Assembly: GCA_041946825.1 (NCBI GenBank)
Contig: JBHGBD010000046.1
Span: 1-24,635 of the forward strand
DNA length: 24,635 nt
Direction of reading: 5' to 3'
Source: CAZTHM01 sp041946825
GTDB taxonomy: Bacteria; Acidobacteriota; Terriglobia; UBA7540
Shown here: positions 15,584-22,492 of the stretch, in pieces
How the letters are laid out: the number at the start of each line of letters is the position of its first letter
How positions within the stretch are numbered: the stretch's first letter is position 1
Program-made: the position numbers and the translations under genes
The notes under the pieces: generated by a model
The model's database searches: none
Told to the model about the DNA's origin: nothing
What the model saw: only the letters and a program-made list of their open reading frames with translations

Positions 15584-15682
15584 CTACCTGATAAATATTT
15601 GTCCAAAACTTCAGCAGTCCACCACTTGACATAACTCCGATATATAAGCGAAAGTTAGGCGAACAAAAGGAGGGTGCACCAG

Positions 15683-16102
15683 ATGAACGAGGACGATGTC
15701 TTGGCGGCGGTCAATGCTGCGGAAAAGCTCGTTTCGAAAGTCAAGGGGGATTCGCTACGCGCTGCCGCTTTCGGCGTGGTTTTGGCGCGTGTCTTGGACA
15801 AGAGAGTGACCCTCGGTTCTAGGCCGCAAGGTGGGGCTGTCCATCGGGCCGAACCTGGAAGCGGACGGAAGCAAAAGAAGCTAGGTCCGCAGGACAGGAT
15901 TCAGGAGTTGGTGGATGATGGTTTTTATAAGTCCTCGCAAAGCCTTAATTCGACCCAGGCGGAACTGTCGACTCGCGGCTATTCATCTTACAGTGATGCG
16001 GTGGTTGGGAAGGCGTTGCAACGTCTTGTGCGCGCAAGAGTCTTGAGGCGGAGCAAATCGAAGGAAGGTAAGCGGTCTGTCTATGTCTATGCCAACTGGT
16101 AA
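15683..16102 (+). CDS. Small protein with a shared C-terminal wHTH-like domain (island gene 1)
   Basis: A 139-residue soluble protein I do not recognise. I chose the ATG at 15683 because AAGGAGGG (15667-15674) is well placed; a GTG at 15674 is in frame but overlaps it. Residues 1-40 are helical (DDVLAAVNAAEKLVSKVKGDS), 41-66 form a basic Gly-rich linker, and 68-137 form a predicted winged helix: GPQDRIQELVDDGFYKSSQSL, a helix with AVVGKALQRLVRARVL, then a wing ending SVYVYANW. The same domain recurs in island gene 3. It is first of three closely spaced genes, 45 bp before the HEPN-like gene. G+C here is about 47% (15901-15960), against ~70% in aroA, suggesting transfer. Likely DNA- or RNA-binding; role unknown. 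Confidence 0.78.
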   Translation: MNEDDVLAAVNAAEKLVSKVKGDSLRAAAFGVVLARVLDKRVTLGSRPQGGAVHRAEPGSGRKQKKLGPQDRIQELVDDGFYKSSQSLNSTQAELSTRGYSSYSDAVVGKALQRLVRARVLRRSKSKEGKRSVYVYANW

Positions 16103-16147
16103 TAGCGTGACGCGCGTGCGCTCGCTAGAGCAAAGGGGGATGCACGC

Positions 16148-16933
16148 GTGGCGCTCGTGGACAAACTAGCTCTTCTCGAGGGAATCTGTCCCCCTCTCGA
16201 TTGCAAGCTCACTGACCAGTTGCTCAGCGAGTACATTTCACAGGAGAAGAGGTATTTCCTTGCCGACTGGGAGCCCGCCACTCTGGACGGCGGCCAGTTT
16301 GTAGAAGCGGCCGCCCGCATCATCTATCACCACGATTCAGGCAAGCTTGACCGGAGGCGTAAGGTCGATGACTGCCTGTCTTACATAGAAGACCGAAAGC
16401 AGCAGTTCGGTCACAACTTTTCCGACCGTAAGGCAGCGCTGCATTTGGCGCGCGTATTGCGCACCATATACAAGTTCCGAAGTGACAGGGGGGCTGTTCA
16501 CATCGACCCTGAGTACACCGCAAACCAACTGGACGCTCGCCTGGTGATCGAAAATTCCAGGTGGGTCTTGTCGGAGTTGTTGCGCCTTTTCTGGTCCGGC
16601 AACAGGCAACAGGTGGCGAAAGCGATTCGAGAGATTCTGCGGTATGAGGTTCCTGCAGTTGGCCGGTACGAGGATCAGCTCCTCGTCCAGAGGCGAGACT
16701 GCACCGCTGAGGAGGAAATTCTCCTGCTTCTCCATGCCGCCGGCGAGGCAGGGCTGAATAGGAAAGACCTTGGCGTATTTGCGCGAAGAGCACCCCCTAA
16801 GGTAACTGAGGGCGTACAGGCCCTCGAGAAAAAGCGGCAGATAATTGAGCTGAGGGGTGGTGTCTTTCGTCTCACCGAGGCGGGGGCGAAAAGGATTTTT
16901 GAGGATTTGGCGGCGAAGCTTACACTTCCGTGA
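16148..16933 (+). CDS. HEPN-like domain plus C-terminal winged helix protein (island gene 2)
   Basis: A 261-residue soluble protein with a GTG start preceded by AAAGGGGG. Residues 50-150 are helical and contain RSDRGAVH (111-118), followed by DPEYTANQLDARLVIENSRWVLSELLRLF. The R-x6-H spacing within two long helices resembles the RNase motif of HEPN domains (usually RN/RD-x4-5-H; here Ser follows the Arg). The C-terminal part (about 187-255) is winged-helix-like: EEEILLLLHAAGEAGLNRKDL, a recognition helix with VTEGVQALEKKRQIIEL, and a wing with GGVFRLTEAGAKRI. It lies 45 bp after gene 1 and 12 bp before gene 3, so all three look co-transcribed. HEPN and wHTH assignments are by eye. A defence or toxin role is inference. 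Confidence 0.75.
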   Translation: MALVDKLALLEGICPPLDCKLTDQLLSEYISQEKRYFLADWEPATLDGGQFVEAAARIIYHHDSGKLDRRRKVDDCLSYIEDRKQQFGHNFSDRKAALHLARVLRTIYKFRSDRGAVHIDPEYTANQLDARLVIENSRWVLSELLRLFWSGNRQQVAKAIREILRYEVPAVGRYEDQLLVQRRDCTAEEEILLLLHAAGEAGLNRKDLGVFARRAPPKVTEGVQALEKKRQIIELRGGVFRLTEAGAKRIFEDLAAKLTLP

Positions 16934-16945
16934 GGTGTGTCAACG

Positions 16946-17299
16946 ATGAGGGCGCACATAGTGGTGAGTTCAGACGGCAGGACATTCGAGGGCGACGTGG
17001 AACTCCGACTAGTCGGCGGCTCCGTCGGCAAGAGTCGCAATGCGAAGCCGCAGGTTAGCAGCGGCAAGGCGCGAGTCACAAAGCCGTCGGACGCGATAGA
17101 GCGACTATATCGAAACGGTTTCTTCAAAGCAGGCCACAAACTTTCGGAGGTCGTCAAAGAGTTAGAGAAAGATGGGTTCAACTTTGGCAGGCCAAGTGTG
17201 GCGATGGCACTCGGCCGAGCGCAATACCTGCAAACCAGAGGAACGCAGGGCGCATACACGTACGTTCAGAAATTTCCGCCCACTGAGGAGGTCCACTAG
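16946..17299 (+). CDS. Small wHTH-like protein paralogous to island gene 1 (island gene 3)
   Basis: A 117-residue protein. I chose the ATG at 16946 because GAGGTG lies at 16932-16937; an in-frame GTG at 16937 overlaps that site. Residues 1-25 form a beta-rich start (HIVVSSDGRTFEGDVELRLVGG), followed by a basic linker and a domain at 46-110 reading KPSDAIERLYRNGFFKAGHK, then a helix with RPSVAMALGRAQYLQTRG and YTYVQKF. This lines up with residues 68-137 of island gene 1: P.D.I..L...GF.K....L....EL...G..........AL.R...L.R....YVY. So genes 1 and 3 share a domain but have unrelated N-termini. G+C about 47% (17101-17160). Function unknown. Confidence 0.75.
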   Translation: MRAHIVVSSDGRTFEGDVELRLVGGSVGKSRNAKPQVSSGKARVTKPSDAIERLYRNGFFKAGHKLSEVVKELEKDGFNFGRPSVAMALGRAQYLQTRGTQGAYTYVQKFPPTEEVH

Positions 17300-17400
17300 C
17301 CACTTTGGCGCTCGGCAGCACCCAGATGTACCCTGCAGACCAAGCCCCCCCCAGATTCAAGGAATTCTCCGGGCGCAAGGCTGGTGGCGTACGCCGAAGC

Positions 17401-18933
17401 CTATACTCCGTCACCAGGAAAATCGGCCGGCGGGTGCGCGCGGCGGAGGTGAGTTGACGTCGCCTTGCCTTTGGGCGGAGCAGGCGGTGCGGCTGGCGCG
17501 GGGGGCGTGGGCGTGACCTGCGGGTGAGTCCCAGCGGGCGGTGGAGGTGGTCCCCCTTCTTCCTTGCGGAGATGGATGGTGCCATAGGAATTGGCGAGTC
17601 GCAGTGTCGGCCCACCCTTCCCGTAGGCGCCGGTGATGGAGGGCGTGTCGCCATCTTCGTTGACGTTGAGCCCGGCGAATTCGCACTCCACATTGCCGTG
17701 GCGCGAGCGGGCGTCAACCTGGAAATTTGACTTGGGCGGGATGGCCAGTTCGATCTCGCCCTTATTGACGTCCACGTTGACAGGTTGCGTGAGCGGGGTC
17801 GAGGTCTGGAGCCGCACACCGCCGTTCGAGGTCGAGATCTTGACGCTGTGCTTGAATTCTTCCAGGCTGATGTCCTTCTGTTTCGTGGCAACCTCGAACG
17901 GGCCGTCCACACCGTTGGCGTCAAGCGAGCCAAGCTCCATGTTCAGCCGGCCGCTCAATTTCTGGACGGTCAGGTCGGTGCGGGAAGAATTGAAGCGCAG
18001 AGTCTGCGCCACGTTTTGAAACTGCACCGACCCGCTGAATTCTCCGTTCACGGCGACGGTTCCGGTGACGTTACTGGCTTCGACATCGCGCCCCCGGCCG
18101 TCGATGTCCACGTTACCCTTGATATCGCGGAAATCCGCCGAGCCGCCCGACTTGTGCGCGCGCACCATACCTTCGACATTGGAAACGTGCAAGTCGCCGT
18201 GCTTGGCGGTGATCGTCTGCTCGCCTTTCAGGCCGTCCAACGTGACGTCGCCGCGCTCGGTGGTGATTTCGGCGGAGAGCGCCCGCGGCACGGTCAGCGT
18301 AAAGTCAGTCCGGATGTTGCGGCCGTTATCCGGCAGGGAGTCGAGGTTGGTTTGCAGCAGATAGCGTCCCGCCTGCTCGATGATCGAATACTTCAGGTCG
18401 TTGGAAGTTTTCTTGGCGTCATCTTCATTGGGCGAGCGGACGGTCTCTTTCACCACCGCCTCAATCGTGTTCTGGTCTGAGGCGTGAATCTCCACGTCCC
18501 CGCGGCGGACGACGACGATCAGGCCGGTCGGAGACTTCACCGCCTGGGAGACGGTTTTCGTGTAGGTATAAGACTCCCCGAAGAGATTCCCAAAATCATC
18601 GTCCACGTCGATGCCCACCGCGGCAGGCCAGCGATGCCAGGGATTCAGAACGATCTTCGAGACCAGCGTGCCGAGCGCCAGAATCAGGAGCAGCAACACG
18701 ACCTCGCTGCCCGAGAATAAGGGTACGGGAGTGGTTTCAGGATGCGCCTGGGATTGCAGGTAATCGATCAGCTTCGACAGGCCCCAGAAAATGATCAGGA
18801 TGGGCCAGTACTTGGCAATGATCTGCCAGGGGCGGAGCGAAGGGTTGAAATTATGATAGAGGAAGATTCCGCCCACTCCGATGAGCGTCAGAGCCCAGAA
18901 GATTGATCCGCGTCGATACCCGATTCCGCTCAT
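17401..18933 (-). CDS. LiaF-like transmembrane plus DUF4097 beta-repeat protein
   Basis: A 510-residue protein, last gene of the sigma-factor cluster. The N-terminus carries a LiaI/LiaF-type hairpin of two helices (ALTLIGVGGIFLYHN..., KYWPILIIFWGLSKLID) and a third helix (VVLLLLILALGTLV). The large remainder is a DUF4097-type repetitive beta domain, with strands such as GDVEIHASDQNTIEAVV, ERGDVTLDGLKGEQTITAKHGDLHVSNVEG and GNVDIDGRGRDVEASNVTGTVAVNGEF, forming a beta-solenoid outside the membrane or in the cytoplasm. A Pro-rich tail follows. I prefer the ATG at 18933 (AGGTGA just upstream) over the GTG at 18942. DUF4097 proteins often accompany PspC/LiaF and sigma-factor systems in envelope stress; ligand unknown. 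Confidence 0.88.
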   Translation of the reverse strand: MSGIGYRRGSIFWALTLIGVGGIFLYHNFNPSLRPWQIIAKYWPILIIFWGLSKLIDYLQSQAHPETTPVPLFSGSEVVLLLLILALGTLVSKIVLNPWHRWPAAVGIDVDDDFGNLFGESYTYTKTVSQAVKSPTGLIVVVRRGDVEIHASDQNTIEAVVKETVRSPNEDDAKKTSNDLKYSIIEQAGRYLLQTNLDSLPDNGRNIRTDFTLTVPRALSAEITTERGDVTLDGLKGEQTITAKHGDLHVSNVEGMVRAHKSGGSADFRDIKGNVDIDGRGRDVEASNVTGTVAVNGEFSGSVQFQNVAQTLRFNSSRTDLTVQKLSGRLNMELGSLDANGVDGPFEVATKQKDISLEEFKHSVKISTSNGGVRLQTSTPLTQPVNVDVNKGEIELAIPPKSNFQVDARSRHGNVECEFAGLNVNEDGDTPSITGAYGKGGPTLRLANSYGTIHLRKEEGGPPPPPAGTHPQVTPTPPAPAAPPAPPKGKATSTHLRRAHPPADFPGDGV

Positions 18934-18956
18934 TTTGGTCACCTGAGTCGAGCAAC

Positions 18957-19169
18957 AGTCAAAAGTTCAAAGTCCAAAGTCAAAAGTCGAAGAGTCGAAA
19001 AGTTGCAAGCAGCCATCAGCCCTCAGCTATCAGCAAGCGCCAGGCGCTGGACAATGGTGGCGTCCTGGGTCCTTAGTCCCTTGTCCTTCGTCCTTAGTCG
19101 TTCGTCATTCGTAATTCGTCATTCCTTCCGTTCGCTGCTTTCTGCTTCCTGCCTACTGCCGACTGCTTT
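18957..19169 (+). repeat. Cluster of 7-bp repeat arrays of four different unit types
   Basis: Almost the whole gap between two operon genes is heptamers. AGTCAAA/AGTCCAA units run at 18957-18999. CAGCCAT, CAGCCCT, CAGCTAT, CAGCAAG run at 19010-19037. GTCCTTA/GTCCTTC/GTCATTC units run at 19062-19124 (9 units). CTGCTTT, CTGCTTC, CTGCCTA, CTGCCGA, CTGCTTT run at 19135-19169. Different unit sequences side by side with one period argue that the period, not the sequence, is what is maintained. No gene is visible here. Confidence 0.88.
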
Positions 19170-19391
19170 CTATACCCGCGGTCCTTCCGGCGGGCGCGGG
19201 GGCTGGCTGACTTCCAGCAGTTTGATCACGCCAATCGCCACCAGCAGAATCGGCCACGTCTTCCCGAAACTCCAACCCGGGACCAACTCATCGAGCAGCA
19301 AGATCAAGCCCAGGATGATCAGGGTAACCGGGCCCGTCAGACTGCGCCGGCGTGGCGTAATGGGCGTGATGGTTGTCGGTATGAGTCCCAT
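19170..19391 (-). CDS. Small LiaF-like (DUF5668-type) membrane protein
   Basis: A 73-residue protein with two closely spaced transmembrane helices: GPVTLIILGLILLLDEL and KTWPILLVAIGVIKLLE. The pattern 'LG..LLL..L ... W(P)ILL...G..KLL' is the LiaI/LiaF-like TM motif (DUF5668). The same motif occurs in the DUF4097 protein (KYWPILIIFWG) and the B-box protein (KFWPVLLIVIG) of the same cluster. The C-terminus is Pro-rich. GAGGGA lies about 11 nt before the ATG. A sensor or regulator of envelope stress is plausible by analogy with LiaF and PspC; unproven. Confidence 0.85.
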   Translation of the reverse strand: MGLIPTTITPITPRRRSLTGPVTLIILGLILLLDELVPGWSFGKTWPILLVAIGVIKLLEVSQPPRPPEGPRV

Positions 19392-19437
19392 GGTTCTGTG
19401 TCCCTCTTCTTAACTTCTTCGCGCCTCGCGGGCGCGG

Positions 19438-19629
19438 TCACATGGCTTGCTTCACGCGCTGCAATTCCTCTTCGAGCTCCTGCATTTTGCGCTGGTGCTC
19501 CAGCTGTTCCAGGTGAAGGCGTTGGTGGACCTGCAGTTCCCGATCACGAACTTTCGCCATCATGACAATGCCCACAATCAGCGCGACCATCGCGAAGATC
19601 GCCAGCGGAATGATCAAGGGTGAATCCAT
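19438..19629 (-). CDS. Small membrane/coiled-coil protein, PspB-like (copy 3 of 3)
   Basis: A 63-residue protein: one N-terminal transmembrane helix (LIIPLAIFAMVALIVGIVMMAKV, about 5-27), then a charged coiled coil (DRELQVHQRLHLEQLEHQRKMQELEEELQRVKQ). It is paralogous to the two genes upstream, sharing the E-L-Q-x-H-Q and E-H-Q-R-K-M words. Size and topology are those of PspB, which in enterobacteria works with PspC to signal membrane damage. Sequence homology to PspB itself is not demonstrated. A GGAGGG ribosome site lies 7 nt before the ATG. It is part of the sigma-factor operon. Confidence 0.85.
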   Translation of the reverse strand: MDSPLIIPLAIFAMVALIVGIVMMAKVRDRELQVHQRLHLEQLEHQRKMQELEEELQRVKQAM

Positions 19630-19641
19630 CGTTTCGCCCTC

Positions 19642-19866
19642 CTACGCGGCCCGGTCCCCCGCCGGCCGCGCCTTCGTCTTCTCGATTTCGAGCTCCAGCT
19701 CTTTCATCTTCCGCTGATGCTCCATCTCGCGGATGCGCATCTCCTGGTGGAACTGCAATTCCTTCTCGCGCGACTTGTACCAGAAGACGATGCCGACGAC
19801 GATGACCACCATCACCATCCCCGCGAAGGGGATCAGCAACTCCAAGTGCGGAAACGCAGCGTCCAC
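19642..19866 (-). CDS. Small membrane/coiled-coil protein, PspB-like (copy 2 of 3)
   Basis: A 74-residue protein with a GTG start preceded by AAGGAGG. One transmembrane helix (LLIPFAGMVMVVIVVGIVFWY, about 10-30) is followed by a coiled coil, KEKELQFHQEMRIREMEHQRK-type (shared words ELQ.HQE, REMEH.RK and KELE with its neighbours). It lies 12 bp upstream of copy 3 and about 50 bp downstream of copy 1. The last residues are Ala/Arg-rich. The likely role is a small membrane partner or sensor in the stress operon; inferred from topology and neighbours only. Confidence 0.87.
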   Translation of the reverse strand: MDAAFPHLELLIPFAGMVMVVIVVGIVFWYKSREKELQFHQEMRIREMEHQRKMKELELEIEKTKARPAGDRAA

Positions 19867-19918
19867 GTTAAGCCTCCTTCGTTATTTTCCTTCCGTCTCG
19901 CGAGGCAATCGGCGCCCG

Positions 19919-20134
19919 TCAGCGTTTGCTCTCGCGGATCTTGTCCAGCTCAAGCTTGGCTTTCTCGATCTCCATTTCCTTCAGCTTGCGTTCGTGCTCC
20001 ATTTCCCGCAGGCGCAGTTCCTGGTGGGCCTGCAGCTCTTTCTCGCGCATCTTGACCATCTGCGCGATGGCCACGATGATGACGACCATTAAGAACGCGC
20101 CCAGGGGAATCAGAAACGGGTTGTGCAAATCCAT
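19919..20134 (-). CDS. Small membrane/coiled-coil protein, PspB-like (copy 1 of 3)
   Basis: A 71-residue protein. I chose the ATG at 20134 because AGGAG is well spaced from it; a GTG one codon upstream is possible. It has one transmembrane helix (PFLIPLGAFLMVVIIVAIAQM) and a long heptad-type coiled coil with ELQAHQELRLREMEHERKLK. Copies 1 and 2 are the most similar of the three, and copy 3 is more diverged. Three tandem paralogues of such a short membrane protein suggest hetero-oligomers or dosage. It sits 28 bp after the B-box protein gene. Confidence 0.87.
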   Translation of the reverse strand: MDLHNPFLIPLGAFLMVVIIVAIAQMVKMREKELQAHQELRLREMEHERKLKEMEIEKAKLELDKIRESKR

Positions 20135-20162
20135 CACGGTCTCCTTTGCGCTAGAGCTTGTG

Positions 20163-20849
20163 CTACATCGTCAGCGAGCCCGGAAAGTTGTCCGGGCCGC
20201 CCTTGGGCGGTTCCACCGGACCGGGGCCGGAAGATGGTGCTGGACCACCGCCGCCCTTCACCCGCCGCTGGAGCAGGATGACGCCAATCACAATCAGCAG
20301 GACCGGCCAGAACTTGCCCAGATGGCGAAACACCGGAATACCCAGGTTGTCGAGCAGGAAGAGCGCGCCCAACCCGATGAGCAGGGCGGCGCCCACGGGA
20401 GCGTTCATCTTCAGGTCGCCCAGTCCGAACCACTCCTCGCGCGGCTGACCCAGGATTTTGGCCTTGGCGGTCTGGTAGGAGTCGATCACCATGTAGAAGT
20501 AGAACGCCGCGGCGGCCAGCCCGAAGACCGGCCCGACGCTTCCCCCGACGCGGTCTCCCATGGCGATCAGCGAACCAAAGACCAGAACCTGGACCAGGGC
20601 CTTGACGATCTGCCCGTTGTAAATGGCTCCCACGCCGGGAATGAATCCCAGGGCCAGCGCCACGCCCGGGCTGGGTCCTCCGGCGACGCCGAGCACCGGC
20701 GACAGGGGGGGCGCTTGAACGCGCGCCGCCAGGCAGTTCTCGCAGTAAGCCATCCCGCGGACCTCGCGCTTGCACTCCGCGCAGAGCGGGCGTCCGCACT
20801 GCCCGCAAAAAGCCACCGAATCAGCTTGAGGATGGTTGGCGCATTTCAT
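20163..20849 (-). CDS. B-box zinc-finger and LiaF-like multi-pass membrane protein
   Basis: A 228-residue protein. The N-terminal B-box-type zinc finger has paired cysteines and histidine: MKCANHP, AFCGQCGRPLCAECKRE, MAYCENCL (C3, H6, C15, C18, C23, C26, C36, C39). After it come GFIPGVGAIYNGQ (a TM2-like segment), several transmembrane helices, and a final LiaF-type hairpin (LIGLGALFLLDNL, KFWPVLLIVIGVILLQ). The start overlaps the anti-sigma stop (ATGA), so it is translationally coupled. It probably lies in the inner membrane with the zinc finger in the cytoplasm. The coupling suggests it helps transmit or feed back the envelope signal handled by the sigma/anti-sigma pair; that is inference. 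Confidence 0.9.
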   Translation of the reverse strand: MKCANHPQADSVAFCGQCGRPLCAECKREVRGMAYCENCLAARVQAPPLSPVLGVAGGPSPGVALALGFIPGVGAIYNGQIVKALVQVLVFGSLIAMGDRVGGSVGPVFGLAAAAFYFYMVIDSYQTAKAKILGQPREEWFGLGDLKMNAPVGAALLIGLGALFLLDNLGIPVFRHLGKFWPVLLIVIGVILLQRRVKGGGGPAPSSGPGPVEPPKGGPDNFPGSLTM

Positions 20850-21514
20850 CGGGTTGTCCGTCCTTTTCCGGCGATTTTAGAAACCACGCTGAGCGAACCG
20901 GCCGCGGCCGTCAAACTCTCGACTGCCGCCATTTGCGTTCCCCCCGGCGCCTGGCGGTCGGTCGAACCTCCGGAAGGAGCGGCGGGCTTCGGCGATTCCT
21001 GCGGCTCGCTGGGCTGCGAGCGCAGTTGCCGGAAACGCGACTCGATTTCGTAAACCACCCGGAGGTCGTAGTAGAACTTTTCCGCGCGGGCGTACAGCAG
21101 GTGCCCGGCGCGGTTGGCCTGGTAGAACCAGGTGCGAGGATTCAGGTCGGCCAGTGTGAGCTTGCGTACATTGAGCCCCGCGGCGTTGACAATGATCGAG
21201 AAGGAGAAGATCGCCATCGCTACGGCGTAGGCTACACGGGGCTGAGGCGAAGGCCGGAAGAAGACCGCGACGCGCTCCCGGAAGGTGGGCTTGCGCTCCC
21301 CCACCGTGGCTCGCAGGATCTTGGCCACCAGCCAGGGAGCGGGTTCCGCCTCTTCCGCGGCGCGGCAAAGTTCCATCACGCCCCGCAGGTCGGCGATCAG
21401 CTCTCGGCAGGCGCCGCATCCCTTCAGGTGCGCCTCGAGCTCGACCCGGCGGGCCGCGTCCAGTTGGCCTTCCAGGTACTCGCTCGCCAGATTTTCAAGT
21501 TCCAGGTGCGTCAT
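20846..21514 (-). CDS. Zinc-finger anti-sigma factor, membrane-bound
   Basis: A 222-residue protein. The N-terminal anti-sigma zinc-finger motif H-x3-C-x2-C is seen in HLKGCGACREL (H29, C33, C36), in the usual context ASEYLEGQLD..RRVELEAHL. A single transmembrane helix (YAVAMAIFSFSIIVNAAG) follows at about 95-115, then an extracytoplasmic region with low-complexity Pro/Ser/Gly. It should hold the ECF sigma factor inactive at the membrane until a signal arrives. Its start overlaps the sigma gene's stop (ATGA) and its stop overlaps the next start (ATGA), a tightly coupled trio. The signal and any site-1 protease are not visible in the window. Confidence 0.93.
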   Translation of the reverse strand: MTHLELENLASEYLEGQLDAARRVELEAHLKGCGACRELIADLRGVMELCRAAEEAEPAPWLVAKILRATVGERKPTFRERVAVFFRPSPQPRVAYAVAMAIFSFSIIVNAAGLNVRKLTLADLNPRTWFYQANRAGHLLYARAEKFYYDLRVVYEIESRFRQLRSQPSEPQESPKPAAPSGGSTDRQAPGGTQMAAVESLTAAAGSLSVVSKIAGKGRTTR

Positions 21515-22104
21515 GCTGAGCCCTCCGCCTTGGCGGAGCCTCTCATTCCTTCCATACGTTTTAGGACCCGCGCTAGTTCCAACCTTCCACGATTAATTCG
21601 AGATTTTACGGTCCCCTCCGGGACGCCCAGAACCTGGGCAATTTCGTCATAGTCCAGGTCCTGCAGGTCGCGCAAAATGACCGCTTCCCGCAAGTCGGGG
21701 GAAAGCTTGTCCAGGCCGCGCTGCAGGAGCTCCTTGCGCTCGCGCGATTCCACTTGGGCCACCGGCTCGACCGTGGGGCTGGGCTTTTCCTCCAGCCCGC
21801 CTACCTCCTCCTCGATCGAGGACGTCAGGCGATCCTTCTTGCTCCGGCGGTAGTGGTCCACGAGATGGTTTCGCGCTACTCGATTGAGCCACGTCACAAA
21901 CGTGCCCTGAGCCGCGTCATATGACTTCAACGTCTGGAAAATCTTGATGAATACTTCTTGCGTCAGGTCTTCCGCTTCCGTCGGTCGCCCTGTGAACCGA
22001 TAGCAGAGATTATAGACCTTACGAGTGTGAGTTTGGAGCAAGCCTTCCCAGGCGAGATTGTCTCCACTCAGGCAACGCTTGACCAACTCCAGATCGGGTT
22101 CCAC
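21511..22104 (-). CDS. ECF (RpoE-type) sigma factor
   Basis: A 197-residue sigma factor. Region 2 reads LVKRCLSGDNLAWEGLL...NLCYRFTGRPTEAEDLTQEVFIKIFQTLKSYD, then FVTWLNRVARNHLVDHYRR. Region 4 reads LSPDLREAVILRDLQDLDYDEIAQVLGVPEGTVKSRINRGR. This is the typical ECF layout with only regions 2 and 4. The GTG at 22104 is the only start: an in-frame TGA precedes it closely, and GAGGA lies just upstream. It heads the cluster of eight minus-strand genes down to 17401, and is likely autoregulated through the coupled anti-sigma factor. Confidence 0.95.
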   Translation of the reverse strand: MEPDLELVKRCLSGDNLAWEGLLQTHTRKVYNLCYRFTGRPTEAEDLTQEVFIKIFQTLKSYDAAQGTFVTWLNRVARNHLVDHYRRSKKDRLTSSIEEEVGGLEEKPSPTVEPVAQVESRERKELLQRGLDKLSPDLREAVILRDLQDLDYDEIAQVLGVPEGTVKSRINRGRLELARVLKRMEGMRGSAKAEGSA

Positions 22105-22182
22105 ACGTCCTCAACCGCAAGCTTCGGCCCGTCCGACATTTAGTCCCAGGCGATGAAACTTGCTCCATATCAACTCGCGCGC

Positions 22183-22211
22183 ATTGTAGCAGGAAGAAGC
22201 AAGAAGTCAGA
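22183..22211 (-). promoter_or_regulatory. Possible promoter of the sigma-factor operon
   Basis: On the minus strand TACAAT (22188-22183) is a good -10 box, and TCTGAC/CTGACT lies 16-17 bp upstream as a weak -35 inside the 7-bp repeat array. Transcription would start about 70 nt before the sigma start codon. An ECF-type promoter for autoregulation was not recognised. Confidence 0.35.
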
Positions 22212-22270
22212 AGTAAGAAGCCAGAAGGCTGACGGCTAACGGCAGAAGGCAGAAGGCAGAAGGCAGAAGG
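22194..22270 (+). repeat. 7-bp tandem repeat, CAGAAGG type (11 units)
   Basis: Eleven heptamers in register: AAGAAGC, AAGAAGT, CAGAAGT, AAGAAGC, CAGAAGG, CTGACGG, CTAACGG and four CAGAAGG. The array is upstream of the sigma-factor gene and overlaps its possible -35 box. In the 388-bp gap 22105-22492 I see only this array, the next one, the TPR tail fragment and weak promoter signals. Confidence 0.92.
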
Positions 22271-22334
22271 CACTTCTCCTCCAGGTAATCTTCTTCGCTC
22301 GTCCTTCAGTACCAGACGAAGTATGAATGACGAT

Positions 22335-22369
22335 GGACCACGGACTGAGGACTAGGGACTAAGGACCTG
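22335..22369 (+). repeat. 7-bp tandem repeat, GGACTAA type (5 units)
   Basis: Five heptamers: GGACCAC, GGACTGA, GGACTAG, GGACTAA, GGACCTG. It ends 3 bp before the TPR tail fragment. The reverse strand reads GTCCTTA-like, related to units at 19062-19124. Confidence 0.85.
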
Positions 22370-22372
22370 TGT

Positions 22373-22440
22373 CTACTCCGGAAAATTCATCCTCCGCAGG
22401 AGGTCCTGAAAGCGCGGGTCGGCGGCGAACAAACCGACGC
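22373..22440 (-). pseudogene. Remnant: last ~20 codons of a TPR-type protein
   Basis: The minus strand reads VGLFAADPRFQDLLRRMNF-P-E and a TAG stop (22375-22373). The intact TPR gene downstream ends RSDPRFQDLLRRMNFPP and TAG (23331). Fourteen residues (DPRFQDLLRRMNFP) are identical, and the DNA matches over about 50 bp. An in-frame stop lies just upstream of the fragment, so it is not expressed as a gene. Fragment and intact gene end are direct repeats flanking the second MNT/HEPN pair. It could instead be the remnant of a paralogue, since this C-terminal motif recurs in large TPR families. Confidence 0.75.
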
Positions 22441-22492
22441 CCCCTCCTGAAACTTATGGGATAATCTGCCCGGGAGGATCGAACCCAACAGC

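Noticed and set aside
15626..15646. TTGACA and TATATA before the island genes as a sigma-70 promoter
   Set aside because: The two boxes are only 9 bp apart, too close for a -35/-10 pair; either may still be part of a promoter, but I cannot support it.
18957..19169. CRISPR array or direct-repeat array with spacers
   Set aside because: The repeats are contiguous 7-mers without spacers, and no cas genes are near.
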